A DNA stretch of 64,000 bases from a virus: the IMG/VR virus record IMGVR_UViG_3300028558_000791, positions 248,001-312,000 of that record; one strand, 5' to 3'. Shown in pieces: positions 15,999 through 25,865 of the stretch. Positions within the stretch are counted from its first letter, which is position 1; each line of letters opens with the position of its first letter. A program made the translations under genes and the position numbers. The notes under the pieces are model-generated. The model worked only from the letters and a program-made list of their open reading frames with translations, did not search any database and was not told the DNA's origin.

Positions 15999-17701
15999 TG
16001 TCAGGTGAATCCCCAGCTTCAGTTTTATATAGTTCAGACGGTACAGAACTTACCGTTGTAAGTGGAAGTGCAATTCCATCGGGTACTAGAGCTATATTAG
16101 TCTCTGGTCAAACGCCGACTGGTAATGCTGCATATGTGCCAGTCTCCGCCAACGGAGCCTTTGGTGTAACTCAAATGAGCAATAGTTTTGTGGTCAAATC
16201 AAACGCCACAATTACTACTACTGGCTCCCAATTAGTAACCGGAAACTTTTTTGGTACACAACAAATTACGTTAGTAGTCAATATTACTAACGCTCCAACC
16301 GGTACTACCCCAACTATTACCTTTACCATTCAAGAAGTTGATCCTGGTAACGGCACTACAGTTTATGGTCAGACGGCATCAACTACTGCCCTTAATACTA
16401 CCGGTGTTACAACAATTAGCATCTCTGGTACATCCAGCTCTTCTGTTCAAGTTTCTTGGGTTGTAACTGGAACTACACCAAGCTTTACTGGTGTGTATGC
16501 TACTGTTACTACTAAGAGCACTCCAGCTACCCAACCAATTTCTGGTACTATCACTGCAAGCAGCGCTTCTACCGGAACTGATGGTGGTGCCTCTTTAGCA
16601 TCCGATACTCAAGTTGGTGGTATCGTAGCAACTACCGCGCCAACTTTGACTTCTGGTAACTTGAACGCACTATCCTTGACTACTAAGGGTTTGCTCCGTA
16701 TCGATGGCTCTTATCCAACTGGTGCGGCTCCTGGAACTGATGCAGTTTATACTGGTGGTTTAGTTGGAACGACAGCTCCCGCTGTTACCAACGGTAACTT
16801 AAGTGCCTTTTCTCTAACTACCGCAGCTCTACTCCGTATTGATGGTGTTTACCCAACTGGTGCCGCTCCTGGTGCTGATGCTGCTTTGGTTGCTGGTTCA
16901 GTAACCACCGCTGCTCCTACCTATACTACCGGCCAGATGAGCAGCTTGTCTCTCACTACTGTTGGTGGTTTGCGTATCGATGCAGCATACCCAACTGGTA
17001 CCGCTACCGCTTCTGCACCTGATGCAGTTGAATCTGGCGGTATCGTTACAACTGCTGCACCAACCTATACTACTGGCCAGCTAAATGCTCTATCTTTAAC
17101 CACTGTTGGTGGTTTGCGTGTTGATGGTGTTTACCCAACTGGAACTGCTACCGGTTCTGCTGCAAATGCTGTAGTAAATGGCGCATATGTTACAACTGCC
17201 GCACCTACTTATACTACCGCTCAGGTTAACGCCCTATCTCTAACTACTGCTGGCTTACTACGTGTTGATGGTGTCTATCCTATTAACGCAACCACACCAA
17301 CTACTGATGTAACCTTTGTTGGTGGTGCTGTTACAACTAATGCACCAACTTATACAACTGGTCAGTTAAGTGCTCTATCTTTGGATACTAGCGGTAACTT
17401 ACGTGTCAGCGCAATCACTAATAAAGCTAGCACTTCTGCAGTAACTACTGTAGCAGGATCCACTTCAAATACTTCCATCTTGGCTTCTAATGCAAATAGA
17501 ATCTTTGCTTCTATCTACAATGGCACTAACAAGAACATGTATATTTTGTGTAATTCTGGTACTGCAAGCACTTCTAACTTCTCGATCTTGTTAATTACAG
17601 GTTCTTACTGGGAAGTTCCAAACGACTATACTGGAGCAATTAATGCTGTTTGGGCAAGCGGTGTTTCTGGAAATGCGCTTGTAACTGAGTATACTCCATA
17701 A
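15998..17701 (+). CDS. repeat-rich tail fibre protein
   Basis: A 567-residue Thr/Gly/Ala/Ser-rich fibre with an AAGGAG ribosome binding site. The N-terminus (SGESPASVLYSSDGTELTVV) is paralogous to that of the next gene and probably forms the attachment domain. Residues 70-180 resemble a beta-sandwich. Residues about 208-475 hold six tandem units of about 45-48 residues with core TTAAPTYTTGQLNALSLTT followed by GGLRVDGVYPTG. The C-terminal 90 residues form a non-repetitive head (INKASTSAVTTVAG region onward). Such repeats usually build the shaft of trimeric phage fibres. Receptor specificity cannot be read from sequence. Confidence 0.7.
   Translation: MSGESPASVLYSSDGTELTVVSGSAIPSGTRAILVSGQTPTGNAAYVPVSANGAFGVTQMSNSFVVKSNATITTTGSQLVTGNFFGTQQITLVVNITNAPTGTTPTITFTIQEVDPGNGTTVYGQTASTTALNTTGVTTISISGTSSSSVQVSWVVTGTTPSFTGVYATVTTKSTPATQPISGTITASSASTGTDGGASLASDTQVGGIVATTAPTLTSGNLNALSLTTKGLLRIDGSYPTGAAPGTDAVYTGGLVGTTAPAVTNGNLSAFSLTTAALLRIDGVYPTGAAPGADAALVAGSVTTAAPTYTTGQMSSLSLTTVGGLRIDAAYPTGTATASAPDAVESGGIVTTAAPTYTTGQLNALSLTTVGGLRVDGVYPTGTATGSAANAVVNGAYVTTAAPTYTTAQVNALSLTTAGLLRVDGVYPINATTPTTDVTFVGGAVTTNAPTYTTGQLSALSLDTSGNLRVSAITNKASTSAVTTVAGSTSNTSILASNANRIFASIYNGTNKNMYILCNSGTASTSNFSILLITGSYWEVPNDYTGAINAVWASGVSGNALVTEYTP
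16623..17425 (+). repeat. six in-frame repeats of about 140 bp in the fibre gene
   Basis: Six tandem coding units start near 16627, 16764, 16900, 17043, 17188 and 17331, with a spacing of about 136-145 bases. Each encodes the core APTYTTGQ...LSLTT...LR[IV]DG. Related units recur in the following 1755-residue gene, so the repeats could support recombination between the two fibres. Confidence 0.75.
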
Positions 17702-17748
17702 TAGTGCTTGATATATTCACTAGAGAATTTGAAAGATAAGGTATCAAT

Positions 17749-20700
17749 ATGGGCTCAGAGTCACCAAATGTAATTATGTATGATGTGAATGGCGAGGTGA
17801 TGGCCGTATCTAATGGTACGGCTATTCCTGCTGGCACATCAGCATTATTACTCGCCGGTTCTGACGGAACTAATGCCCGTTATTTCTCAGTGGATTCTTC
17901 TGGCCGTCCTGTCTATGTAGGAGCTGGTACTGCCGGATCACCTTCTGGTGGAGTTCTATCTATCCAAGGTGTTTCTGGTGGTGTCGCTATGCCTATCAGC
18001 ATAACAACCGGCACTGTTGACACTACCGCTTCTGGCGCTTTAGGCGCATTAAATGCTACGGTCTCAATTGCTTTGGCTGGAACTTATGGTGTTGGTATGC
18101 AGCTTGCTGCTGGCACTTTAATTGGAACTATCGTTCCTGAAGTTTCTTTTGATGGCGGTACTACTTGGGTAGCTACATTCTTTGATGATCCAACATTGGG
18201 CAATAAAACAACTAATATTGTTTTTGCGTCTAGTAATACTGCCACTGCTCGTAGTCTTTACGTACCTGCTGGCGCCTCTAATGCACGTGTTAGAGTATCT
18301 GCTTTCACATCTGGTACAGCTAGCTGTTCTGTTCGTTCTACTCTTATTGTAGAGCCTCCTGTTTTATTCTCTGGACAAGCTACTGCTGCATTACCTCCAA
18401 CTATGATTCAAATTGGTGCGGCCGTTGCTACTTCTGCCCCAACTTATACTACTGGAACTTTAAACGCTTTATCATTAACTACGGCAGGCGCATTACGTAT
18501 TGATGGTTCTGGTGTTACTCAGCCGGTTTCTGGTACTGTTGCAGCTACGCAATCGGGTACCTGGACTGTTCAGCCGGGCAACACAGCTAATACTACTCCA
18601 TGGCTAACCACAATTAATCAAGGCGGCAATTCTGCTGCTGTAAAAGCAGCATCTACATCTGCAAATGCAACAGATCCTGCCCTTGTAGTTGCTGTTAGCC
18701 CTAATGGTACTGTAAAAGTTGTTGGAGCTACTGCTAGCGGTACCGCCGTAGTTGGTAATCCCGTTTTAATTGGTGGCCAAGATGGAACTAATGCTCGTAC
18801 TTTCTTAACAGATGCTACTGGAAGATTAATTGTTGATGGATCAAGCGTTACTCAACCAATAAGCGGAACAGTTACTGTTGGAAACTTACTAGTAGTTACC
18901 GGAAATGCAACAGATAATACTTCTAACGTTATAACCAAATTACCTGTTATGGCTGCCGTTGCAGCAACATCTGCTCCGACATGGACTAACGGAAATATGG
19001 TTCCGCTATCAGTAGATACTGCTGGTAATTTAAGAACCAATGCTAGTAACCCATCTGTTTCTGCTACTGGCTCAGCGCCACCAGCATCGGCAACATATAT
19101 TGGCGGTTCAGTAACTACTGCTGCCCCAACATATACTACTGGTCAGATGAGTGCTTTGTCACTTACAACTACCGGCGCATTAAGAATTGATGGTTCAAGC
19201 GTAACTCAACCAGTCTCTGGAACTGTAACTGCTAACGCAGGTACCGGCAATTTTAACGTTGTTGGCCCGACTGCTGTTGGAGGCACTCCAGCTACTAACC
19301 CAGTTTTATTTGCTGGTACTGACGGTTCTAATACTGTTAGAATTCTTCGTGTCACCACAGTTGGTGGTATGACTTTAGCCGCAGATCAAACTGTTGGAAG
19401 TGGTGTTCCCGCAACAGCCGTACAGGTTGGAGCTTCTGACGGAACTAATATTCAGTCTCTTAGAGTTACTACAGGAACTCCAACTGGTACTGAAAACGCT
19501 TTGATTGTTAAAAATGTTCCATCTGGAACTCAAACTATTTCCGGAACGGTAACTTCTAATCAAGGAACTGCCAACTCACTAGCTAATGCGTGGTCTACTA
19601 AGATCACAGATGCAACTAACGGTCCTGTTGCGGTTAAACCTGCCTCTACGGCTGCCGTTGCAACTGACCCTGCTCTTGTAGTTGCTATTTCTCCGAACAA
19701 CCCAATTACAACTACAAATGCAGACGTTACCGCTACTGGCGCTTTGGGAGCACTTAACGCAGCAGTTACAGTTACTATTCCAGGTAAATCTTCGGTCGGA
19801 TTTCAACTAGCGGCCGGAACTTTAATTGGAACAATTGTTGCCGAAGTTTCTATAGATGGTGGTACTACCTGGTCTTCTACATATTTTGATCAGACAACTG
19901 GAAATAAAGTTTCTAGTATCGTATTTGCCTCTTCAAACGGAGCTTTAACAAGCACCATTGTTGGAGTTGGCGGTTCTGGACAAGTACGTGTAAGAGTATC
20001 TGCTTATACTTCTGGTACGGCTAATATTACAGTTAGAGCTTCTAACATTTCTGATCCAAGTGTATTATCAGGAGGAACTGCTGGTTCAACACTGCCACCC
20101 GTTATGAATCAAATGGGCGCATCAGTAACTACTGCCGCTCCAACATATACTACCGGAACTCTTAATGCCCTATCGCTAAATACCGCAGGCGCTCTAAGAA
20201 TTGATGGTTCAGGTACCACTCAACCAATTTCTGGAACAGTTACTGTTTCTGGCTTGTCGCTACCATTTAATATCGTTGGTAATGCTGCTAATGGTGCGGC
20301 CACTTCTGGCGCTCCAGTTCTCGTGGCTGGTTATGATGGCACAAATGTTAGAACATTCCTAACTGATAGTTCTGGACGACAAGTAACTACACAGCTAGAT
20401 ACCAGTGTTACTGGAACTCTTACTGCGCTTAATACTACTGTAACAATTACTTCAAGCGGAAAATACACAATCGGTGGAACTATTACAGGAACTTGGGTAG
20501 GTACAATTACTGCTGAAGGAACTGTTGATGGAACTAACTGGTTTACCGTTCGTACGGCCAATAAATCTACTAACGACATCATTCAGAACTATACCGCTAA
20601 TGACTCCTTTGAATTTTACTCAGTTGCAGGATGCATAAGCCTTCGTCTAAGAATGTCCGCATATACTTCTGGTACTGCGACCGTTACATTGGCTGGAACT

Positions 20701-23016
20701 AATTTAGCTACCGATGCACTTCTAAATTATTCAAGTACAGAAGGTGATGCGGCTCCGCCACTTCGTTATTTGAATATGGCCACGTTAACTAACGATGGCA
20801 CTTCACATTCCCTAAGAAATACCAATGTTGCGCCAACTGGTACTGAATATGCTTTGGTTACTCGTAGTATTATGGAAGCTCCAATGGGGTCTTCCTCTTA
20901 TCCAGATCAAAGCAATATAGTAGGTTCTCCAGCCGATTTAAATGTTGATATTTATGGAAACCTTTTAGTTCGTGGTCCTGTTTTTACAGATGAGGGTAGC
21001 TTAAGAGATGACTTTACTGGTGCAGCTCTAACTACAGCTCTAACTGGAACGGTTAACTTCACAAACGCTTCTACCGCTGTAACTGGTACTGGAACTACCT
21101 TTACCACTCAGATTCGTTCTGGACAATATATTAAGAAGACTGCCGACTCTGAAACACTATATGTTCAAGTTGATTCTATTGAATCTAATACTGCTCTTAC
21201 CCTCGTATCAGCTTATGCAGGTACAACGGCAGGTGCTGCTAGCGTAGTTAGCAACTGGCAAACTGTAACTGGAACCGGTTCAACTTTCACTGTTGCAAAT
21301 TCTACATTAACTATTGCCACAGGAACTACAGCTAACGCAACTAGCTCAATTAGAAGCTTGGGAGATTATCTTCCATATAGCGCTCAATTCTATGCATCTA
21401 TTAGCCAAAGAATAGTTAACCAAACTTTCTATATGGGCTTCCAAGATATTGTTGGTCTAACTCCAAATCAACAAGCGACTGTTCAATTCTCTGGAACAAA
21501 CAATACTCAGGTTAGCTTTGTCACTTGCTTCGCTAGTACGGCATCGGATACACAGACTACTACGGCAACTATCCCTAATGGTGGAACTACCGCCACTTTA
21601 CATGTCTACAAAATTGATATTGGTCAAAACCAAGCCACTCTATCTATTGATGGTGTCGTTGTAGCAATTAATACGATACATATTCCATCACCATATACTG
21701 TATTGTATATTACTGCTGGGGAAGTTAATGGAGCTGTTGCTCCAGCAAGCAGCACTAATTTTATTGTGGATTCTATATTCTTCCAAAATGTTGACAGAAT
21801 ACAGCTTGATCATGATTTTAATGGTGAGCCAATGCCAGTTCAAGGTATTACGCCATCTGGTCAGGCAGCACAAGGAAATCCATTTACAGTTGCGGGCTCA
21901 GTAACTACTGCTGCTCCAACCTATACTACTGGAACGATAAACAATTTGTCGCTAGATACTGCTGGCAATTTGAGAATCACGGGAACTGCAACTAATCCTT
22001 CTGTTTCATCTACTGGAGCGGCACCTCCAGCTTCGGCTACTTATATGGGTGGTTCTGTTACAACAGCAGCGCCAGCTTATACTACTGGTCAGATGAGCGC
22101 TCTTTCTTTGACTACAGCGGGGTTATTGCGTATAGATGGTGTTTATCCAGTCAATGCGACCACGCCAACTACCGATATTACATTTATTGGTGGTGCCGTT
22201 ACGACAGCCGCCCCAGCATATACTACTGGACAGCTAAGCGCCCTATCTCTAACTACTGCTGGTTCATTAAGAGTAGCATCTATATCTGAAGGTGCTCCGG
22301 CCGCTACCGCTCCGACTTCTGCTACTTATGTGGCAGGCGCAGTTACAACGGCAGCTCCGGCTTATACTACAGCACAGATGAATCCACTTTCGTTAACTAC
22401 GGCTGGTGATTTAAGATCAGTCAGTAAGATTACGGATGGTACCAATACGTCTGCTGTCAAAGCGGCCTCTACGGCTGCCGTCGCTACCGACCCAGCATTG
22501 GTTGTTTCTCTTTCTCCAAACAGCCATACCAAAGCAACTATTCAACCACTATATGGTACAAGTGGACAGACCATTACTATTACTTTAGCTAGCTTAGGTA
22601 GCGCAGCAGCACGTCAGAGTACAGTCGTATCTAACACTACTAATCTATATGAAGATGCCTTGTTGTTTATTAAGATTACACCCGCTGCCGCTGGTGTTTC
22701 TGCAACTGGTTATGTTAACGTATATGCTTATGGTTCTGCAGATGGTGGAACTAACTATCCTGAAGGTGTTACTGGAACAGATGGCGCTTATACAGTATTA
22801 GGTTCGTCTAACTTAATTCTTCTAGCACAAATTAACGTAGTAGCTAATAGCACGGCCCGTTCTGTTGGTCCTATTAGCTTCTGTCGCTCTTATGGTATAG
22901 ATAGATTGCCTGCTCAGTGGGGCATTGTAGTTGTTAACAATACAGGTGCTGCTTTCAATGCTACCGCCGGTAACTTTACCGTAGTTTACCAAGGTGTAAA
23001 CGGACAGTTGGTGTAA
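17749..23016 (+). CDS. giant modular tail fibre protein
   Basis: A 1755-residue fibre with an AAGG ribosome binding site. The N-terminal domain (GSESPNVIMYDVNGEVMAVS) is paralogous to the preceding fibre. It contains three copies of a roughly 110-residue beta-sandwich: residues about 90-201, 660-770 and 883-987. Copies one and two share LAAGTLIGTIV and DGGTTW; copy three is diverged (DGTNWF). Eight copies of the APTYTTG/LSLTT/LRIDG unit are spread along the shaft, with several DGTNARTFLTD-like and VTQP[VI]SGTV spacers. A GTVNFTNASTAVTGTGTTF module lies near residue 1100, then a lectin-like stretch, then a C-terminal beta head. No enzymatic motif was seen. It is probably a long side-fibre or baseplate fibre. 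Confidence 0.75.
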   Translation: MGSESPNVIMYDVNGEVMAVSNGTAIPAGTSALLLAGSDGTNARYFSVDSSGRPVYVGAGTAGSPSGGVLSIQGVSGGVAMPISITTGTVDTTASGALGALNATVSIALAGTYGVGMQLAAGTLIGTIVPEVSFDGGTTWVATFFDDPTLGNKTTNIVFASSNTATARSLYVPAGASNARVRVSAFTSGTASCSVRSTLIVEPPVLFSGQATAALPPTMIQIGAAVATSAPTYTTGTLNALSLTTAGALRIDGSGVTQPVSGTVAATQSGTWTVQPGNTANTTPWLTTINQGGNSAAVKAASTSANATDPALVVAVSPNGTVKVVGATASGTAVVGNPVLIGGQDGTNARTFLTDATGRLIVDGSSVTQPISGTVTVGNLLVVTGNATDNTSNVITKLPVMAAVAATSAPTWTNGNMVPLSVDTAGNLRTNASNPSVSATGSAPPASATYIGGSVTTAAPTYTTGQMSALSLTTTGALRIDGSSVTQPVSGTVTANAGTGNFNVVGPTAVGGTPATNPVLFAGTDGSNTVRILRVTTVGGMTLAADQTVGSGVPATAVQVGASDGTNIQSLRVTTGTPTGTENALIVKNVPSGTQTISGTVTSNQGTANSLANAWSTKITDATNGPVAVKPASTAAVATDPALVVAISPNNPITTTNADVTATGALGALNAAVTVTIPGKSSVGFQLAAGTLIGTIVAEVSIDGGTTWSSTYFDQTTGNKVSSIVFASSNGALTSTIVGVGGSGQVRVRVSAYTSGTANITVRASNISDPSVLSGGTAGSTLPPVMNQMGASVTTAAPTYTTGTLNALSLNTAGALRIDGSGTTQPISGTVTVSGLSLPFNIVGNAANGAATSGAPVLVAGYDGTNVRTFLTDSSGRQVTTQLDTSVTGTLTALNTTVTITSSGKYTIGGTITGTWVGTITAEGTVDGTNWFTVRTANKSTNDIIQNYTANDSFEFYSVAGCISLRLRMSAYTSGTATVTLAGTNLATDALLNYSSTEGDAAPPLRYLNMATLTNDGTSHSLRNTNVAPTGTEYALVTRSIMEAPMGSSSYPDQSNIVGSPADLNVDIYGNLLVRGPVFTDEGSLRDDFTGAALTTALTGTVNFTNASTAVTGTGTTFTTQIRSGQYIKKTADSETLYVQVDSIESNTALTLVSAYAGTTAGAASVVSNWQTVTGTGSTFTVANSTLTIATGTTANATSSIRSLGDYLPYSAQFYASISQRIVNQTFYMGFQDIVGLTPNQQATVQFSGTNNTQVSFVTCFASTASDTQTTTATIPNGGTTATLHVYKIDIGQNQATLSIDGVVVAINTIHIPSPYTVLYITAGEVNGAVAPASSTNFIVDSIFFQNVDRIQLDHDFNGEPMPVQGITPSGQAAQGNPFTVAGSVTTAAPTYTTGTINNLSLDTAGNLRITGTATNPSVSSTGAAPPASATYMGGSVTTAAPAYTTGQMSALSLTTAGLLRIDGVYPVNATTPTTDITFIGGAVTTAAPAYTTGQLSALSLTTAGSLRVASISEGAPAATAPTSATYVAGAVTTAAPAYTTAQMNPLSLTTAGDLRSVSKITDGTNTSAVKAASTAAVATDPALVVSLSPNSHTKATIQPLYGTSGQTITITLASLGSAAARQSTVVSNTTNLYEDALLFIKITPAAAGVSATGYVNVYAYGSADGGTNYPEGVTGTDGAYTVLGSSNLILLAQINVVANSTARSVGPISFCRSYGIDRLPAQWGIVVVNNTGAAFNATAGNFTVVYQGVNGQLV
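18420..22440 (+). repeat. dispersed fibre repeat units within the giant fibre gene
   Basis: Eight units related to those in the preceding gene start near 18424, 18958, 19111, 20130, 21901, 22057, 22198 and 22342. The last four are nearly tandem (spacing about 140-156 bases); the others are separated by unrelated domains, implying module insertion between shaft repeats. Confidence 0.65.
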
Positions 23017-23017
23017 T

Positions 23018-23686
23018 ATGTCTATCTTTATACCTAATACTACAAACAATACGGCTGTTACAAATACAGCTTATACTGGTCCGGCTACACAAATTATTAC
23101 TGTTATGTGTTGGTTTATGTTACCTACTGCCGGTACGCCAGCAGCTTATCGTGATATCATAGCTTTAGATCCTAATATATATCTACAGACATTTAATGAT
23201 GGAGCAACTATAGACTATGGTACATCTACGGCCGATCATACTGGGCAAGTTTTGCAAAGTGGTGTTTGGTATCATGCCAGTATGATAGTAATACCATCGT
23301 CAACTACCAATAGACAAATATTGGGTTATTTTAATGGTAATTTAACAACTAATGTTACTGATACGGCTACATTTTCTACCTATACTAACGTTTGTATTGG
23401 AAATAGTGTACAGTTTGCTTTTGCAAACCCTTTAGCAGGAAATGTTAGAGACTTGAGAATCTGGACTAGGCAACTTTCGCAACATGAAATTCAAAAAGAA
23501 ATCATATCTAAAGTTCCTATCCACACACAAAGTCTTTTGTTGTGGGCGCCTTTAGAAGATAACACTTATGCAGACAAGAGTGGCAATGGACATACTTTTA
23601 CGGTAGGTTCGGCTGTTACTATCCAAGGTGGAATGAACGCTGCCTCACCAACGTATATCAAAAGCAATATTGCGAGAATGTGGTAA
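23018..23686 (+). CDS. LamG/concanavalin-like lectin protein
   Basis: A 222-residue protein starting one base after the giant fibre stop. The layout matches a LamG-type jelly roll: VMCWFMLP strand, GVWYHASMIVI, LGYFNGNL, then GNVRDLRIWTRQLSQHEIQ, the conserved closing motif of laminin-G-3 lectins. A final LLLWAPLEDNTYADKSGNG strand completes the fold. LamG domains bind carbohydrate or act as passive spacers. Here the protein probably decorates or tips a fibre and could contact host surface sugars; ligand unknown. Confidence 0.75.
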   Translation: MSIFIPNTTNNTAVTNTAYTGPATQIITVMCWFMLPTAGTPAAYRDIIALDPNIYLQTFNDGATIDYGTSTADHTGQVLQSGVWYHASMIVIPSSTTNRQILGYFNGNLTTNVTDTATFSTYTNVCIGNSVQFAFANPLAGNVRDLRIWTRQLSQHEIQKEIISKVPIHTQSLLLWAPLEDNTYADKSGNGHTFTVGSAVTIQGGMNAASPTYIKSNIARMW

Positions 23687-23693
23687 GGTACCT

Positions 23694-24995
23694 ATGGCAT
23701 TACAAATAATCATACTAAATACTAACATTCAGTCAGATGGAAGTTTTTCTGTTTCAGGAGTATTTTGGCTTACCGCTCCAGCCAATCATATCATACCGAT
23801 AATTAATATAAAAAGTCAAATTCCAAATATCACTATTGAGCAGTTATCTTTATTGCAAAACGGAACAATAGTTGAACGTCCTTTTAACACTGGACTTTAT
23901 ACTTCTAATACTACAACAGAAGATATTCAAGCAAATTTGGAGCAATTATTTGCATCCGAACAAACTAAGTTGAATAATTCCTCTATCATTTCTAATGGAT
24001 TTATTGGTAGCGTTTATGATGGTAATAGCTGGGCTCTTTCTAATGAACCAATTAATTTCCAAACTAATCAAGTTATCGTTGAGCAGCCTAAAGATTCTGC
24101 CGGCATTCCGCTTACTGTTCCAGAACCACGTAAAGGTACGGAAGTTATTTATGCTACGCATAACTTCTGCGATCAAGTAAGTTGGTTTGGAGATAGTATT
24201 AGAGTTAATGAAACACTTACTGATTCTGGAGATGGTTATCGTTTTAATAGTGCGCACGTCAATTGGATTGATATGATTTCAGGTAGAGTTCTTGATGATG
24301 ATGGATTGCGTGATGAGCAAGCATCTTTAAACCCAGAAGATCCGCATGGGTATTTAGTTGTTGTAAAAGCAGATGATGTTGTTAAAGATATGCGCGTACC
24401 ATTTGAAACAAGTGGTGGTGATTATGAAGTTTTCTGGGATGATGGATACGTAGTATTCTATGAATCTCAGGCTGGCAAAACAATTAATGCATCCTATTCT
24501 TATGCTAATGGTAGTACTTTTTATGTTAAGCCATTGCCTGGTAAAATTTTGAACATTGAAGCGGCTGAGGCCGATTTCTCAGCAGGTCTTATTCAAAATG
24601 ACACTATTGAATATGCAGTATGGGGTTTTGTAGATGCATTTGCGCCACAATTACTTGATAGTAATGGAGGGCCATATCCATCAGGAACTAAAATTCCAAT
24701 CAAAACTGGATACTACAAAAGATACACACAAATTTTGAGAGAAGCTATTGGGGCGTATCCTACTTTAACTCCTAATGCGGCAGACCCTAATCATTATCCC
24801 TTAAGTTATAAAGAGTTTAGAAGAGTTTCACGAGGAAGTAAAACCGAAACACAATCTACTCCATTTAGATATGCTACTGTTAGAGATTTACATTCAAGTA
24901 GTGGAATGGAATTGCGTGTTAGATTAATTCATAATAGAGAATTTGATGGAGAATCAGCCACTTTAACATTTTACTGCACTTCACAGGATGAATAA
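23694..24995 (+). CDS. probable fibre/baseplate appendage protein
   Basis: A 433-residue beta-rich protein. I chose ATG 23694, which has AAGGT five bases upstream and lies beyond the previous stop; an in-frame TTG at 23670 would overlap the lectin gene. It begins with strands, then contains a helix (residues 75-90, IQANLEQLFASEQTKL). Later come ATHNFCDQVSWFGDSIRV and a DDGYVVFYESQAGKTI strand pair. The final third contains VWGFVDAF and ends in a beta strand LRVRLIHNREFD. No named family was recognised. Being followed immediately by the patatin genes, it may be part of the same operon. Confidence 0.55.
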   Translation: MALQIIILNTNIQSDGSFSVSGVFWLTAPANHIIPIINIKSQIPNITIEQLSLLQNGTIVERPFNTGLYTSNTTTEDIQANLEQLFASEQTKLNNSSIISNGFIGSVYDGNSWALSNEPINFQTNQVIVEQPKDSAGIPLTVPEPRKGTEVIYATHNFCDQVSWFGDSIRVNETLTDSGDGYRFNSAHVNWIDMISGRVLDDDGLRDEQASLNPEDPHGYLVVVKADDVVKDMRVPFETSGGDYEVFWDDGYVVFYESQAGKTINASYSYANGSTFYVKPLPGKILNIEAAEADFSAGLIQNDTIEYAVWGFVDAFAPQLLDSNGGPYPSGTKIPIKTGYYKRYTQILREAIGAYPTLTPNAADPNHYPLSYKEFRRVSRGSKTETQSTPFRYATVRDLHSSSGMELRVRLIHNREFDGESATLTFYCTSQDE

Positions 24996-24996
24996 T

Positions 24997-25857
24997 ATGA
25001 GAGCATTAGTTTTATCAGGTGGTGGAGTAAAAGGTGCTTACCAAGTTGGTGCTCTTAAGAATTTAGTACAAGAACGCGGATACTCTTACGATATTCTTTG
25101 TGGTATTTCTGTTGGTGCTTTAAACTGCTCCTTCTTAAGCTTATTCAATAAAGAACAAGAATCTGAAGCTGTCGATAAGCTATCTAATTTTTGGCAAACA
25201 ATAAATAACAATACCATTTTCAAAAGATGGTTTCCATTTGGTAGAGTTCATGCTTTATGGTTACAAAGTTTATACAATAGCCAGCCATTAATTGATTTGA
25301 TTCGTTCAGAAATAGACGTTAAGAAAGTGCGTGCTACTGAACGTAAGGTTGCGGTCGGGGCCACTTCTTTAACCACTGGTAAATTCAGAGTATTCACTCA
25401 GGATGATGATGCATTTGCTGATGGTGTTCTAGCCTCTTCATCTTTTCCTAGTGGATTGAAGCCAATTATGATTGGTGATGAGTTATACACTGATGGTGGC
25501 GTCAAACACATTACTCCATTAGCTCAAGCGATAAAACTTGGTGCAGATGAAATCGATATGGTTATTTGTTCGCCAGCCATGACAACAGCGAAGTATAATA
25601 ATGGTTCTAATACAATTACCTTAGCTTTGCGAACGATCGATTTAATGACGGATGAAATTATTACCGCTGACTTGAAGTTAGCTCAGCTATATAATAAGTT
25701 AGCTAAGCTAGATCCTTTGTCCAACAAAAAGTTTGTCAAGATTAATTTGATTAGGCCAGACCATGACTTAACAGAAGACTCTTTGAATTTTGATCATGAT
25801 TCTATTATGAGTATGATCAAACAAGGATACGAAGACGCCGTAAAAATCATAATTTAA
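24997..25857 (+). CDS. patatin-like phospholipase (copy 1)
   Basis: A 286-residue patatin-fold lipid acyl hydrolase. The oxyanion loop GGGVKG is at residues 8-13, the nucleophile elbow G36-I-S38-V-G40, and the catalytic Asp in D166-G-G, so the Ser/Asp dyad is complete. I start at ATG 24997, which aligns with the paralogue start and follows AGG; an ATG at 24988 adds three residues. There is no signal peptide or membrane helix. Enzymes of this family cleave membrane phospholipids. In a phage this might aid entry, lysis or membrane remodelling; the target is not deducible. It is followed nine bases later by a close paralogue. Confidence 0.85.
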   Translation: MRALVLSGGGVKGAYQVGALKNLVQERGYSYDILCGISVGALNCSFLSLFNKEQESEAVDKLSNFWQTINNNTIFKRWFPFGRVHALWLQSLYNSQPLIDLIRSEIDVKKVRATERKVAVGATSLTTGKFRVFTQDDDAFADGVLASSSFPSGLKPIMIGDELYTDGGVKHITPLAQAIKLGADEIDMVICSPAMTTAKYNNGSNTITLALRTIDLMTDEIITADLKLAQLYNKLAKLDPLSNKKFVKINLIRPDHDLTEDSLNFDHDSIMSMIKQGYEDAVKIII

Positions 25858-25865
25858 GAGGTAAT

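Noticed and set aside
16623-17425. Regular repeats resembling a CRISPR array
   Set aside because: Repeats are in frame, diverged and code for a fibre shaft; no constant short repeat or unique spacers.
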